From contig JBFMDH010000012.1 of assembly GCA_040754075.1 (NCBI GenBank), positions 62,001 through 126,000 of the forward strand: DNA of 64,000 bases, in the 5' to 3' direction. Source of the DNA: Acidobacteriota bacterium. GTDB lineage: Bacteria; Acidobacteriota; Blastocatellia; UBA7656. Made by a program: the position numbers and the translations under genes. The number at the start of each line of letters is the position of its first letter. Position 1 is the stretch's first letter. Shown piece after piece: positions 1-8,018 of this stretch. A model generated the notes under the pieces. The model saw only the letters and a list, made by a program, of their open reading frames with translations. It was not told the origin of the DNA and searched no databases.

Positions 1-1315
1 TCGCCTTCTTGGGCATATCGCCACGATGATAACGCACGACAGCGGCAATCATAGCGATTTCATTAGCGGTAAATCCCGGCATCTCGGAATTTTTAATCAG
101 ATAAAGTCCGTGGCGATGATGGTCATTTTGCGCAACCCGGTAGCCGATATCGTGAAGCAAGGCTGCGTAGTGCAATATTTTTCTCTCTTCATTGCCTAAT
201 CCATGAAGTTCGAGAGCGCCATCAAAAATCCGCAAGGCTAATTTTGCCACGAGGTGTGAATGCGCCGGGTCGTATTCAAAATGTCTGGCGACCGAAAGCA
301 CAGACTTCATTCGCACATCGGCAGGCTCCGGGGTTTCCAAACCCTCGAACAGTGATTGTTCAACCGCAGAATCGCCGGCGCTATTTTTTCTAAGGAAATC
401 GAGCACCACCCCTTCGCGCAAAGCCCAGTCGCATTTGGTAATCTGGGTTGCGCCGAGTGCCGCAAGGCTAGTTTCCAGCAGCAACCCCCCGGCGACGATA
501 ATGTCTGCGCGTTTTTCTTCAACTCCGGGAATATTGCGGCGCTGATAAATATCTTTTTTGGCGAAACGCTGATTGAGCCGGACAATCTGGTCGAGCGTGA
601 TGGTTTGCGAAAAGGCTTCAAAATCGAATTCATCATCAATATCGGCGGCTTCGGATTGAATGATGGCATCGGTGATATTGATTACCGTTCCCGAAGTGCC
701 GATAACAAAATCGAAACCAATCTCTTTAATCTCTTGAATCACCCGCGCCAAATCGGCGCGAACGTTGGTAATCAAATTGTTGATTTCAGCTTTGCCTGGC
801 GGGTCTTTTTTGATGAATTTTTCGGTAAGCGACACCGCGCCCAAACGAACCGAGCGCAAGAGTTCGGGTTCGCCGCCCGACGTAATAATGAATTCCGTAG
901 AACCGCCGCCAATGTCGATGATTAAGGCGCGACGACCATTGAAATCGGTGACCTCTGCAACCGCAAGGGCGATTAACCGCGCCTCTTCGACCCCGGGTAA
1001 AAGTTGGGCATTGAGACCAACCTCTTTGCGTACCCGTTCAAGGAATTTTCCCGGATGTTGCGCAGCTCTTACGGCAGCGGTTGCGGTGGTGATGATAAGG
1101 TCTGCCCGGTTGGCTTCGGCGATTTGTTTGAAGCGTTTCAAGGTCAGGATGGTGCGTTCGACCGCATCTTTTGCCAGTCGGTGATCGCGAAGACCTGCGC
1201 CAAGTCGCGTGACCTCTTTTTCGCGGTCAATGATTTCCAGGTGTTGCCCACGTTCGGCGCGAATAATCACCATGTGAGTGGAATTTGAGCCGATGTCAAT
1301 TGAAGCTATTTTCAT
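1..1315 (-). CDS. ppx: Ppx/GppA family phosphatase with C-terminal HD domain (3' end cut by window edge)
   Basis: This frame runs off the left edge, so the C-terminus is missing. It starts at ATG 1313-1315 and begins MKIASIDIGSNSTHM, the actin-like ATPase phosphate-1 motif of exopolyphosphatase and guanosine pentaphosphatase (Ppx/GppA). A second signature, IDIGGGSTEF, lies about 125 residues in. After roughly 310 residues comes an HD-type segment with HYAALLHDIGYR and a following HHRHG, as in the fused Ppx-HD proteins. The family hydrolyses terminal phosphate from polyphosphate or pppGpp in the cytoplasm, linking phosphate storage and the stringent response. Which substrate applies here cannot be told from sequence. 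It is the last gene of a minus-strand run whose next neighbour is lysC. No frameshift is visible. Confidence 0.9.
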   Translation of the reverse strand, partial: MKIASIDIGSNSTHMVIIRAERGQHLEIIDREKEVTRLGAGLRDHRLAKDAVERTILTLKRFKQIAEANRADLIITTATAAVRAAQHPGKFLERVRKEVGLNAQLLPGVEEARLIALAVAEVTDFNGRRALIIDIGGGSTEFIITSGGEPELLRSVRLGAVSLTEKFIKKDPPGKAEINNLITNVRADLARVIQEIKEIGFDFVIGTSGTVINITDAIIQSEAADIDDEFDFEAFSQTITLDQIVRLNQRFAKKDIYQRRNIPGVEEKRADIIVAGGLLLETSLAALGATQITKCDWALREGVVLDFLRKNSAGDSAVEQSLFEGLETPEPADVRMKSVLSVARHFEYDPAHSHLVAKLALRIFDGALELHGLGNEERKILHYAALLHDIGYRVAQNDHHRHGLYLIKNSEMPGFTANEIAMIAAVVRYHRGDMPKKA

Positions 1316-1381
1316 CTCAGGTTACCTGCGGGCGACTCCGCTATTTTAAAGGAAAAATTGCGATAAAACGAACCGCGATTT

Positions 1382-2596
1382 TTAGTTTTCATCCAGATGG
1401 AAGAGGTCGTGAACCAGACGCACAGCTTTTTCCGCATCACCTTCGCTCACCACACAACTGATGCGAATATCAGAAGTCGAAATCATTTTGATGTTGATAT
1501 GGTTGCGTCCGAGTTCACCAAACATCCGCGCCGCAATATCCGGTGTATCCATCAATTTCGCGCCGACAATTGAAACCTTGGCAGCATCTTCGTCGGTGAG
1601 CACCGCCTCTGCGCCTAATTGTTCGCGCACCGCTTCCATTACCCGTTTGGCGGTTTCCAAATCATCGCGTTTAATCGTAAAGGTAATATCATTGACCGAA
1701 CTTTGCGGGTGAAACGCCTGAATAATCATATCGACATTGATGTGGTGTTCGGCGAGCGCGCCAAAAATTTTTCCGGCAATACCGGGTTGATCCGGCACTT
1801 TTAAAATCACCATTCGCGCCTGATTTTTATCGACGGTGACGCCGCTTACCGGGCGATAGATTTCCATTTCATCTGCTCCTCTTAAAATCGTTCCTTCGGA
1901 TTCATAATCGAAGGTATTGCGCACCCGAACCGGCAATTTATGTTTGCGCGCCAGTTCAACCGCGCGCGGATGGAGAACCTGCGCGCCAACCCGCGCCATT
2001 TCCAACATCTCTTCATAAGAAATTTCTTTGAGCAGTCGCGCCGTTGGCACGAGGTTCGGGTCGGTCGTATAGACGCCGCTCACATCCGTGTAGATGTCAC
2101 ACACGCGCGCCTGGAGCGCCGCGGCAAGCGCCACCGCTGTGGTATCGGAACCGCCGCGACCAAGCGTGGTTACATCCCCGGATTCCGTTACCCCTTGAAA
2201 ACCGGCGGCAACTACGATGTAGCCTTCATCAAGGTAGCGTTGAATGCGGTCGGTTTTTATATCTACGATACGCGCCGATGCGTGAACGCTTTCAGTCAGG
2301 ATGCCAAGCTGTGCGCCGGTCATCGAAATCGCTTTTTTGCCCAACTCATTCAATGCCATCGCCACGAGGGCAATGGAAATCTGCTCACCGGTAGAGAGCA
2401 ACATATCGAGTTCGCGTTTATTTGGCGAGCGGGAAATTTGCCTGCCGAGTTTGACTAAATAATCCGTGGTATCGCCCATCGCCGAAACCACTACAACAAC
2501 CGCATCGGTTTCGGATGCTCTGGCGATAATGTTTGCGACGTTTTTAATTCTGGCTGCGGACTTCACAGAAGTGCCGCCAAATTTCAGTACAATCAT
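1382..2596 (-). CDS. lysC: Aspartate kinase
   Basis: Aspartokinase phosphorylates aspartate in the first step of lysine, threonine and methionine synthesis. The protein opens MIVLKFGGTSV, the nucleotide-binding motif of the family, carries the GRGGSDTTA loop in the middle of the kinase domain, and ends with two ACT domains (about residues 265-404) that usually bind lysine or threonine as feedback inhibitors. Length (404 aa) is that of monofunctional bacterial enzymes. I use ATG 2594-2596; a TTG three codons further out lies inside the upstream heptamer repeat and is less likely. Homoserine dehydrogenase lies directly upstream on the same strand, giving two aspartate-pathway genes in a row, separated only by a repeat-filled spacer. 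No clear Shine-Dalgarno precedes the ATG. Confidence 0.97.
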   Translation of the reverse strand: MIVLKFGGTSVKSAARIKNVANIIARASETDAVVVVVSAMGDTTDYLVKLGRQISRSPNKRELDMLLSTGEQISIALVAMALNELGKKAISMTGAQLGILTESVHASARIVDIKTDRIQRYLDEGYIVVAAGFQGVTESGDVTTLGRGGSDTTAVALAAALQARVCDIYTDVSGVYTTDPNLVPTARLLKEISYEEMLEMARVGAQVLHPRAVELARKHKLPVRVRNTFDYESEGTILRGADEMEIYRPVSGVTVDKNQARMVILKVPDQPGIAGKIFGALAEHHINVDMIIQAFHPQSSVNDITFTIKRDDLETAKRVMEAVREQLGAEAVLTDEDAAKVSIVGAKLMDTPDIAARMFGELGRNHINIKMISTSDIRISCVVSEGDAEKAVRLVHDLFHLDEN

Positions 2597-2597
2597 A

Positions 2598-2661
2598 GGA
2601 TTCAAGAATCAGGATTCAGGATTCAGGATACGGGATTCAGGATATAGGATTCAGGATTCAG
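2598..2661. repeat. Heptamer tandem repeat block, AGGATTC family (left arm)
   Basis: About nine degenerate copies of the 7-bp unit AGGATTC (variants AGGATAC, AGGATAT) lie immediately upstream of the lysC ATG. An inverted block of the same unit sits at 2763-2797, so a transcript through the hom-lysC spacer could fold into a long stem. The block begins one base from the lysC start codon and leaves no room for a normal ribosome binding site. Confidence 0.9.
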
Positions 2662-2762
2662 AAATGAAGGCGGTAGTAACCATGAGAAAAGAACAATGAA
2701 TAACAGGTCATTTTGAATTGCTATTGAATTATGTTCGTTTTGAAAACCCATGTGAACTACTA

Positions 2763-2797
2763 CCTGAATCCTGAATCCTCTATCCTGATTCCTATTC
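2763..2797. repeat. Heptamer tandem repeat block, AGGATTC family (inverted right arm)
   Basis: Read on the minus strand this is AGGAATC AGGATAG AGGATTC AGGATTC AGG, the same unit as the block at 2598-2661 in the opposite orientation. The TAG stop codon of hom (2792-2794) shares its last two bases with the first repeat unit, so the repeat begins at the end of the coding sequence. Roughly 100 bp of non-repetitive spacer separates the arms. Confidence 0.88.
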
Positions 2798-4057
2798 AAA
2801 AACTCTGAGCGCCACACCGATTTGTTTGGTGGTGGCTTGCGCTTCGATTTCTTTTAAGGCACGCGAGACACTGATTTCACTGGCTTTGTGTGTAAGAAAA
2901 ATTACTGTGGCATTGCCATCGGCAGTTGTCCCGCGTTGCACAAGGCTATGGAGGCTGACGTTGTGACCGCCGAGCGCGTGCCCGAGGTTGCCGATGACGC
3001 CTGGCGTGTCTGTGGTTTCAAGGCGTATGTAAAAGGCGCTCTCGCTTTCATCCATCGAGCCGAGCGAAAGTTCGGTGTCACCGATGGTTGGTTGAAAATA
3101 CGGCGCGAAATCCGGGAGTTGCAAGGCGCTCGCGAGATTGATAATGTCACCGACCACCGCCGATGCCGTAGGCATTTGTCCCGCGCCCGGGCCAACTAAC
3201 ATCACTTCGCCAACGGCGCTGCCGCTGATGAAAATGGCATTGTTTGCGCCTTCCACAGATGCCAGCAGATGCTTCAATGAAACCAGCATGGGATGAGCGC
3301 GAATGTCCAGTTTGTCGCCCTGTCGCCGCGCCAGTCCAATCATCTTGATACGGTAGCCGAATTCGCGCGCCGTCTTGATGTCCAAATCGGTGATGCGTGT
3401 GATGCCTTGGCGAAAGACGGCTCCGGGTTCCACAAAGCGCCCGAACGCGAGTGAGGCAAGGATGTTGATTTTGTACGCCACATCAAACCCTTTGACATCA
3501 TTGGTCGGGTCGGCTTCGGCAAAACCGAGCGCCTGGGCTTCGGCTAAAGCGTCTTGAAAGCTTTGCCCTTTGGTTTCCATCTGCGTCAGGATGAAATTGG
3601 TTGTGCCGTTTAAAATTCCTGCGACGCTTTGAATTTCGTTTGCCTGCAATCCGCGTTGCAAAGTTGAAATCAACGGGATGCCACCGCCAACCGCCGCTTC
3701 AAACATTATGGTGACGTTTTGTTGTTTAGCGAGATTGAAAAGTTCCGCGCCGTGTTTGGCGATGAGTTCTTTGTTGGCGGTGACGATGTGTTTGCCCTGA
3801 GCGATGGCGCGTTTCGTGAGTTCATAAAACGGTTCAGTGCCGCCCGCGACTTCGACAATGATTTCAACTTCCGGGTCGTTGACAATCTCGAAAGGGTCAT
3901 TGGTGACGCGAATGTTGGCAAGGTCAACTTCGCGCGGTTTGTCGGTGTCGCGCACTGCCGCGAGTTTTAATTTAAAGCGTTTGTCATCGCTCAGTAATTT
4001 GACAACTCCTGTGCCAACCGTTCCGAGACCGATGATTCCGATATTGGTCTTTGCCAT
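2792..4057 (-). CDS. hom: Homoserine dehydrogenase
   Basis: NAD(P)-dependent reduction of aspartate semialdehyde to homoserine, the branch point to threonine and methionine. From ATG 4055-4057 the protein begins MAKTNIGIIGLGTVGTGVV, a Rossmann GxGxxG motif. The catalytic domain contains the family stretch ANKELIAKHG and the GILNGTTNFIL motif, and a C-terminal ACT domain (about the last 80 residues, from FYIRLETTDTPGVIG) is the usual site of threonine feedback. The chosen ATG has AAGGAA a few bases upstream; the longer open frame to 4141 adds a hydrophobic stretch foreign to the family. It is transcribed toward lysC. A TTGACA hexamer lies upstream on the minus strand, but no good -10 at the right distance was seen. 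Confidence 0.97.
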   Translation of the reverse strand: MAKTNIGIIGLGTVGTGVVKLLSDDKRFKLKLAAVRDTDKPREVDLANIRVTNDPFEIVNDPEVEIIVEVAGGTEPFYELTKRAIAQGKHIVTANKELIAKHGAELFNLAKQQNVTIMFEAAVGGGIPLISTLQRGLQANEIQSVAGILNGTTNFILTQMETKGQSFQDALAEAQALGFAEADPTNDVKGFDVAYKINILASLAFGRFVEPGAVFRQGITRITDLDIKTAREFGYRIKMIGLARRQGDKLDIRAHPMLVSLKHLLASVEGANNAIFISGSAVGEVMLVGPGAGQMPTASAVVGDIINLASALQLPDFAPYFQPTIGDTELSLGSMDESESAFYIRLETTDTPGVIGNLGHALGGHNVSLHSLVQRGTTADGNATVIFLTHKASEISVSRALKEIEAQATTKQIGVALRVFE

Positions 4058-4260
4058 AGGTTCCTTAATAAAAGCGAAAATGATAAGAGAAAGGTTCAGC
4101 GATGGTTTTGTCAAGGCATGAAAAATTTTGTGCCTGAGCAATTTTAATTTAATTTAAAATGCCATAAATTGCTTTAACCCGACTCCGGCAATTGGTTGAA
4201 TAATATTTCCGGTTTTCAATTCCACCGGTTAGGTTGGCAGGTATTGGTTTTCATTTCCCG

Positions 4261-4315
4261 AAACGGCTTTGATGATTTTGGTGAGCTGTGCCGGTAAAGC
4301 CGTTTTTTCTTTTTT
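4261..4315 (+). terminator. Intrinsic terminator-like hairpin without an obvious upstream gene
   Basis: Arms AAACGGCTTT (4261-4270) and AAAGCCGTTT (4296-4305) are perfectly complementary and the second is followed by a T-rich run (TTTCTTTTTT). The U-tract exists only on the plus strand. It lies in the divergent gap between hom and pduO and upstream of the likely pduO promoter, so it would end a short plus-strand transcript initiated inside the gap. A smaller hairpin, CCGGT/ACCGG, lies at about 4211-4230. Confidence 0.6.
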
Positions 4316-4323
4316 AACCATCT

Positions 4324-4352
4324 TTGACAATGGTTGAGGCTATGCCTACAAT
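4324..4352 (+). promoter_or_regulatory. Sigma-70 type promoter for pduO
   Basis: TTGACA at 4324-4329 and TACAAT at 4347-4352 are separated by exactly 17 bp. Transcription would start near 4359, about 20 bases before the ATG at 4379. It also argues against the longer reading frame that would begin at 4334, inside the promoter. Confidence 0.75.
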
Positions 4353-4378
4353 TGCCTGTCTGTTTGAAGTGCAAAGAC

Positions 4379-4936
4379 ATGCGAATCACCAAGGTTTATA
4401 CAAAAAGCGGCGATGGTGGCGAAACTTCACTGGTTGGCGGCGAGCGCGTCAGCAAAGCTTCGCTGCGCGTTGATGCATACGGTGATGTCGATGAGTTGAA
4501 TTCGGTCATCGGTCTGGCGCGCGCCAATTTGCAGGATGCGGAAATAGATGAAACCCTGAGTCATATTCAAAACGATTTATTTACTCTTGGCGCAGACCTC
4601 GCAAGCCCCGCCAGTGTGGAAGTCCCGCGCCTTACCGAAACCTTTATCGCCGCCCTTGAAACCTTTTCCGATAAATTTTTAGCAGAACTGGAACCACTTA
4701 AAGAATTCATCTTGCCGGGCGGTTCAGCAGTTGGCGCAACGCTTCATTTAGCGCGCACCGTCGCGCGTCGCGCCGAACGCAAAGTCGTCGCCCTCAGTTC
4801 GCAAGCAGAAATCAACGCAAATGCAATTATCTATTTGAACCGTTTATCCGATTTACTGTTTATTGTGGCAAGGCTGGTAAATAAACGAGCAGGCGTACCG
4901 GAAAAAATGACCGATTTTAGTAAGAGGAAGAAGTGA
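4379..4936 (+). CDS. pduO: PduO-type cob(I)alamin adenosyltransferase
   Basis: Transfers the adenosyl group from ATP to cob(I)alamin to make coenzyme B12. The N-terminal motif [14 protein letters not shown] is the ATP-binding signature of the PduO/MMAB family, followed by [13 protein letters not shown] and, near the C-terminus, an arginine-rich helix ([11 protein letters not shown]) and NRLSDLLFI. At 185 aa it has the normal single-domain length. The ATG at 4379 is preceded by a short leader from a strong promoter. No cobalamin riboswitch (no B12 box) could be seen upstream, which is notable because many such genes carry one. The TGA stop codon lies within the first unit of a heptamer repeat that fills the gap to accD. 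Confidence 0.95.
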   Translation: MRITKVYTKSGDGGETSLVGGERVSKASLRVDAYGDVDELNSVIGLARANLQDAEIDETLSHIQNDLFTLGADLASPASVEVPRLTETFIAALETFSDKFLAELEPLKEFILPGGSAVGATLHLARTVARRAERKVVALSSQAEINANAIIYLNRLSDLLFIVARLVNKRAGVPEKMTDFSKRKK

Positions 4937-4964
4937 TGAGCGGTGAGTGATGAGTGATGAGTAG
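4933..4964. repeat. Heptamer tandem repeat block, AGTGATG family (left arm)
   Basis: Units AGTGATG, AGCGGTG, AGTGATG, AGTGATG, AGTAGGG. The first unit contains the pduO stop codon. It pairs with the inverted block at 4980-5010 over a spacer of about 15 bp, giving a stem of roughly 25-30 bp. Confidence 0.9.
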
Positions 4965-4979
4965 GGTTCTACTTGATTT

Positions 4980-5010
4980 CACTCATCACTCATCACTCAT
5001 CACTCATCAC
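4980..5010. repeat. Heptamer tandem repeat block, AGTGATG family (inverted right arm)
   Basis: Four perfect copies of CACTCAT plus a partial CAC, the reverse complement of the left arm. The block ends six bases before the accD ATG (TAAAAA then ATG), so no Shine-Dalgarno is present between repeat and start codon. Confidence 0.92.
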
Positions 5011-5016
5011 TAAAAA

Positions 5017-5868
5017 ATGGCTTGGTTTAAAAGAAAAAATGAAAAGACCGCGCCGCTTCTCACAGACGAACGGCACGTCAAAACCGAAGGGGTGTTTGTT
5101 AAATGTGAAGGGTGCAGTCAATTTCTTCTCAAACGGGAATTTGACGACAACCTCTGCGTTTGTCCGAAATGTAATTATCATCACCGCTTGCCTGCTCAAG
5201 ACCGCTTGCGTTTAACCTTTGATGATGAACAGTGGGTTGAGTACGATACCCGCATCGTTTCCAACGACCCGTTGAAATTCGTAGATAAAAAGCCTTATAC
5301 CGAACGTTTGCAGGCGGGGCAGAAACTTACAGGCTCACTCGATGCCTTGATAACCGGCGAAGGCAAAGTCGGCGGCTATCCTGCGATTATCTGTTCGATG
5401 GTTTTGGATTTCGTCGGCGGTTCGGTTGGTTCCGTCGTCGGTGAAAAAATCGCCCGCGCCATTGAAAAAGCTTTAGAGAAAAAATCCGCTTTAATTATTT
5501 ATTCGGCATCCGGTGGTATGCGCATGCAGGAAGGCGCAATCTCACTGATGCAGATGGCAAAAATTTCCGCAGGACTTGCAAAGGTGGATGAAGCGGGGTT
5601 GCCGTTTATTTCAATTTTAACCGACCCGACGACCGGCGGCACGACCGCGAGTTTCGCCATGCTCGGCGATTTCAATATTGCCGAACCTGCGGCGCAAATC
5701 GGCTTTGCCGGACCGCGGGTGATTGAACAAACGATTCGCCAGAAATTGCCGCCGGGATTTCAACGTTCAGAATTTTTACTCGACCACGGCATGCTGGATG
5801 CGGTGGTTGAGCGCAAAGATTTGCGCGATTTTTTAATTCGTTCTTTCGATTTTATGTTCGCAAAATAA
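5017..5868 (+). CDS. accD: Acetyl-CoA carboxylase carboxyltransferase subunit beta
   Basis: Beta half of the carboxyltransferase that moves carboxyl from biotin to acetyl-CoA, the committed step of fatty-acid synthesis. A zinc ribbon with cysteines 30, 33, 49 and 52 (CEGC and CPKC) is followed by the crotonase-fold domain with GGSVGSVVGEKI and SASGGMRMQEG and the acyl-CoA site DPTTGGTTASFAMLGD. Length 283 aa is typical. folC follows, a common accD-folC gene order. The ATG sits directly behind a heptamer repeat with no visible Shine-Dalgarno. The partner accA is not in the window. Confidence 0.97.
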   Translation: MAWFKRKNEKTAPLLTDERHVKTEGVFVKCEGCSQFLLKREFDDNLCVCPKCNYHHRLPAQDRLRLTFDDEQWVEYDTRIVSNDPLKFVDKKPYTERLQAGQKLTGSLDALITGEGKVGGYPAIICSMVLDFVGGSVGSVVGEKIARAIEKALEKKSALIIYSASGGMRMQEGAISLMQMAKISAGLAKVDEAGLPFISILTDPTTGGTTASFAMLGDFNIAEPAAQIGFAGPRVIEQTIRQKLPPGFQRSEFLLDHGMLDAVVERKDLRDFLIRSFDFMFAK

Positions 5869-5945
5869 GCGAAAAGGGTGCGCCTCATCTTTAGCATCCC
5901 GACTATACCCACAAACTCTGTTACCTGTCGTTGAGCAGCTAACGT

Positions 5946-7253
5946 ATGAACTATTCCGAATCCTTAGGCTACCTGTATGGACTTGGACACGAAATTCTCG
6001 CGGCGAAATTTCGCCTGGAAAATATTCGCGCGGTTCTCGACCGCTTAGGCAGCCCCGACCAGGCTTACCAATCGGTTCTGATTGCCGGAACCAATGGTAA
6101 AGGGTCAACTTCTGCGATGGTCGAATCCATCGTCCGCCATGCGGGTTATCGCACGGCGCTCTACACCTCGCCGCATCTGGTGCATATCGAAGAGCGCATC
6201 AAAATTAATGGAGAAAATATCCGGCGTGATGATTTCGCGAGGCTCGCTACCCTTGTAAGAGAAACTTCCGAGGCGCTGGTCGCAGACGGGATTTTAGAAA
6301 CCGTTCCCACTTTTTTTGAACAGATCACAGCCATCGCTTTAACCTGTTTTCGAGAACAACGCATCAACCTCGCGGTTCTCGAAGTTGGACTGGGCGGCAG
6401 ACTCGATGCCACGAATGCCGCCGATAGAATCGTCTCGGTAGTGACAACGATTGATTTTGACCATCAAAAAATTCTCGGTGAAAGCATCGAAGAGATTGCC
6501 TTTGAAAAAGCCTGCGTCATTCGCGAAGGCGTGATTCCGGTCATCGGCAGGCAATTTTATGAAGCGGCTTATGATGTTTTATCGCGAAGATGCATGCAAA
6601 TGAAAACCTCGCCGATTTATGTCAATCAACCTTATCAAATTCGCATGAATAATTTCGGCTCAGTGGTGTTCGATTACGACTCTTCAAAAAATACTTACAA
6701 AAGGGTGATGACCGGTTTAAGAGGTCGGCATCAGGCTGATAATGCGGTTACGGCAATTGAAGTCGCCGAAGCCCTGACCGATTTGGGGTTTACGATTCCC
6801 CGGGAAGCCATCATCCGAGGGTTGCGCGAAGTGCGCTGGCCCGGACGATTGGAGTTTATCAACAATGCGCCGGCTTTCTTGCTGGATGGCGCGCATAACG
6901 AATCCGGCGCGAGAACTTTGCGAAATTACCTGAGAGAAGTTTGGCATGGACATTTAACTCTGATTTTTGGCGTGATGAATGACAAAGATTATGTGCACAT
7001 GGCAGAAGAATTGTTTTCGTTGCCGGAGGTGGTGATCTTAACCAGAGTCGATGACCGACGGGCTGCGAGTAGCGAAAAAATGGGCAATATCGCTTATCTG
7101 GCTCCCGGTCGGGTGATCTTTACGCCCGATGTTGAACTGGCGATTCGCGAAGCCCTCGACCATACGCCCGAAGACGGTTTGATTTGTGTTGCGGGTTCTT
7201 TGTACCTTGTCGGTGAAGCGAAAAAAATCATACAAGAAAGGCAAGTGAATTAA
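5946..7253 (+). CDS. folC: Bifunctional folylpolyglutamate synthase / dihydrofolate synthase
   Basis: Adds glutamate to dihydropteroate and to folates (Mur-ligase fold). The ATP loop GTNGKGST is at residues 48-55, followed by TSPHLVHIEERI, the folate-binding stretch, and the FDHQKILG motif of the central domain. The C-terminal Mur-ligase domain includes LLDGAHNESGARTL. Length 435 aa is normal. It lies 77 bp after accD on the same strand and probably shares its transcript. The stop codon is followed within a few bases by another heptamer repeat block. Confidence 0.96.
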   Translation: MNYSESLGYLYGLGHEILAAKFRLENIRAVLDRLGSPDQAYQSVLIAGTNGKGSTSAMVESIVRHAGYRTALYTSPHLVHIEERIKINGENIRRDDFARLATLVRETSEALVADGILETVPTFFEQITAIALTCFREQRINLAVLEVGLGGRLDATNAADRIVSVVTTIDFDHQKILGESIEEIAFEKACVIREGVIPVIGRQFYEAAYDVLSRRCMQMKTSPIYVNQPYQIRMNNFGSVVFDYDSSKNTYKRVMTGLRGRHQADNAVTAIEVAEALTDLGFTIPREAIIRGLREVRWPGRLEFINNAPAFLLDGAHNESGARTLRNYLREVWHGHLTLIFGVMNDKDYVHMAEELFSLPEVVILTRVDDRRAASSEKMGNIAYLAPGRVIFTPDVELAIREALDHTPEDGLICVAGSLYLVGEAKKIIQERQVN

Positions 7254-7257
7254 AAAA

Positions 7258-7302
7258 AGTAATGAGTGATGAGTAATGAGTAATGAGTGATGAGTGATGA
7301 GT
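7258..7302. repeat. Heptamer tandem repeat block, AGTGATG family (left arm)
   Basis: Six units alternating AGTAATG and AGTGATG begin five bases after the folC stop codon. It is the same family as at 4933-5010, and an inverted block closes the spacer at 7393-7441. About 90 bp of unrelated sequence lies between the arms, in which I see no gene. Confidence 0.9.
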
Positions 7303-7392
7303 TTCGGAAAGGTTGAAATCTGAAGTAGGAACGTTGAACGAGTAACAATAGCCTGGCATTAAGATATTTATTCTTCTTACTTGATTATCTCT

Positions 7393-7441
7393 ACTCATCA
7401 CCCATTACTCATCACTCATCACTTATCACCCATCACTCATT
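7393..7441. repeat. Heptamer tandem repeat block, AGTGATG family (inverted right arm)
   Basis: Seven units of ACTCATC with variants ACCCATT, ACTTATC and ACCCATC. The block ends about ten bases before the ATG of the Nudix gene, in the context GCTAAAAAATATG, nearly the same junction as at accD (CACTAAAAAATG). Confidence 0.9.
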
Positions 7442-7451
7442 GCTAAAAAAT

Positions 7452-7979
7452 ATGGCACACGAACTGATAAAACGAGAATATCTGCATCGAGGCAGAGTTT
7501 TTGATATGAGCCTGAGCACTTTTAATTCGGCGCACAAAGGCGAGGTGACTTTGGAATTGGTTCATCACAATGGCGGCGCGGGAGCCTTGCCATTGTTTGC
7601 CGATGGAACCGTGGCATTGGTGCGACAATGGCGTTATGTGATTAATCGTTATTCGCTGGAAATTGCCGCCGGTCGCATCGAAAAGGGGCAGACGCCTGAA
7701 GAAGCCGCGCGTCGCGAACTTGAAGAAGAAATCGGGGTGCGGGCAAAAAATCTAAAATTAATCAGCGATTTTTTAGTTGCGCCGGGTTATTGCGATGAAC
7801 GCATTTATACTTACCTGGCGACCGATTTGCAGCCCTCAACCCAAAACCTCGATGATGATGAAGAAATCGAGATTGTTAAAATGCCGCTTGCCGAAGCCCT
7901 TGCCAAAGCGCAAACCGGCGAAATCGACGACGCCAAAAGCATGATTACTTTGTTGACGGTTGCCAGAATGAAATTGTAA
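7452..7979 (+). CDS. Nudix hydrolase, ADP-ribose pyrophosphatase-like
   Basis: Nudix enzymes hydrolyse nucleoside diphosphates linked to another group; the family resemblance here is to ADP-ribose/ADP-sugar pyrophosphatase (NudF). The Nudix box spans about residues 75-97 (GRIEKG through REL and EEEIGV). The first conserved acidic position of the box is glutamine rather than glutamate (EKGQTP), while the metal-binding RELEEE glutamates are kept. ATG 7452 is preferred over TTG 7440, which lies at the repeat edge. The upstream repeat leaves no ribosome binding site. Substrate cannot be fixed from sequence. Confidence 0.88.
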   Translation: MAHELIKREYLHRGRVFDMSLSTFNSAHKGEVTLELVHHNGGAGALPLFADGTVALVRQWRYVINRYSLEIAAGRIEKGQTPEEAARRELEEEIGVRAKNLKLISDFLVAPGYCDERIYTYLATDLQPSTQNLDDDEEIEIVKMPLAEALAKAQTGEIDDAKSMITLLTVARMKL

Positions 7980-8018
7980 TCAAACCGATGTAATTACAAG
8001 GTTGCTCAAGGTCACAAC

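Noticed and set aside
356-925. Plus-strand frames over the left-edge gene
   Set aside because: They are shadow frames of the Ppx/GppA gene, which is clear on the minus strand.
4142-4378. Cobalamin riboswitch upstream of the adenosyltransferase gene
   Set aside because: No B12 box was found and the likely promoter lies only about 55 bases from the start codon, leaving no room for an aptamer of about 200 nt.
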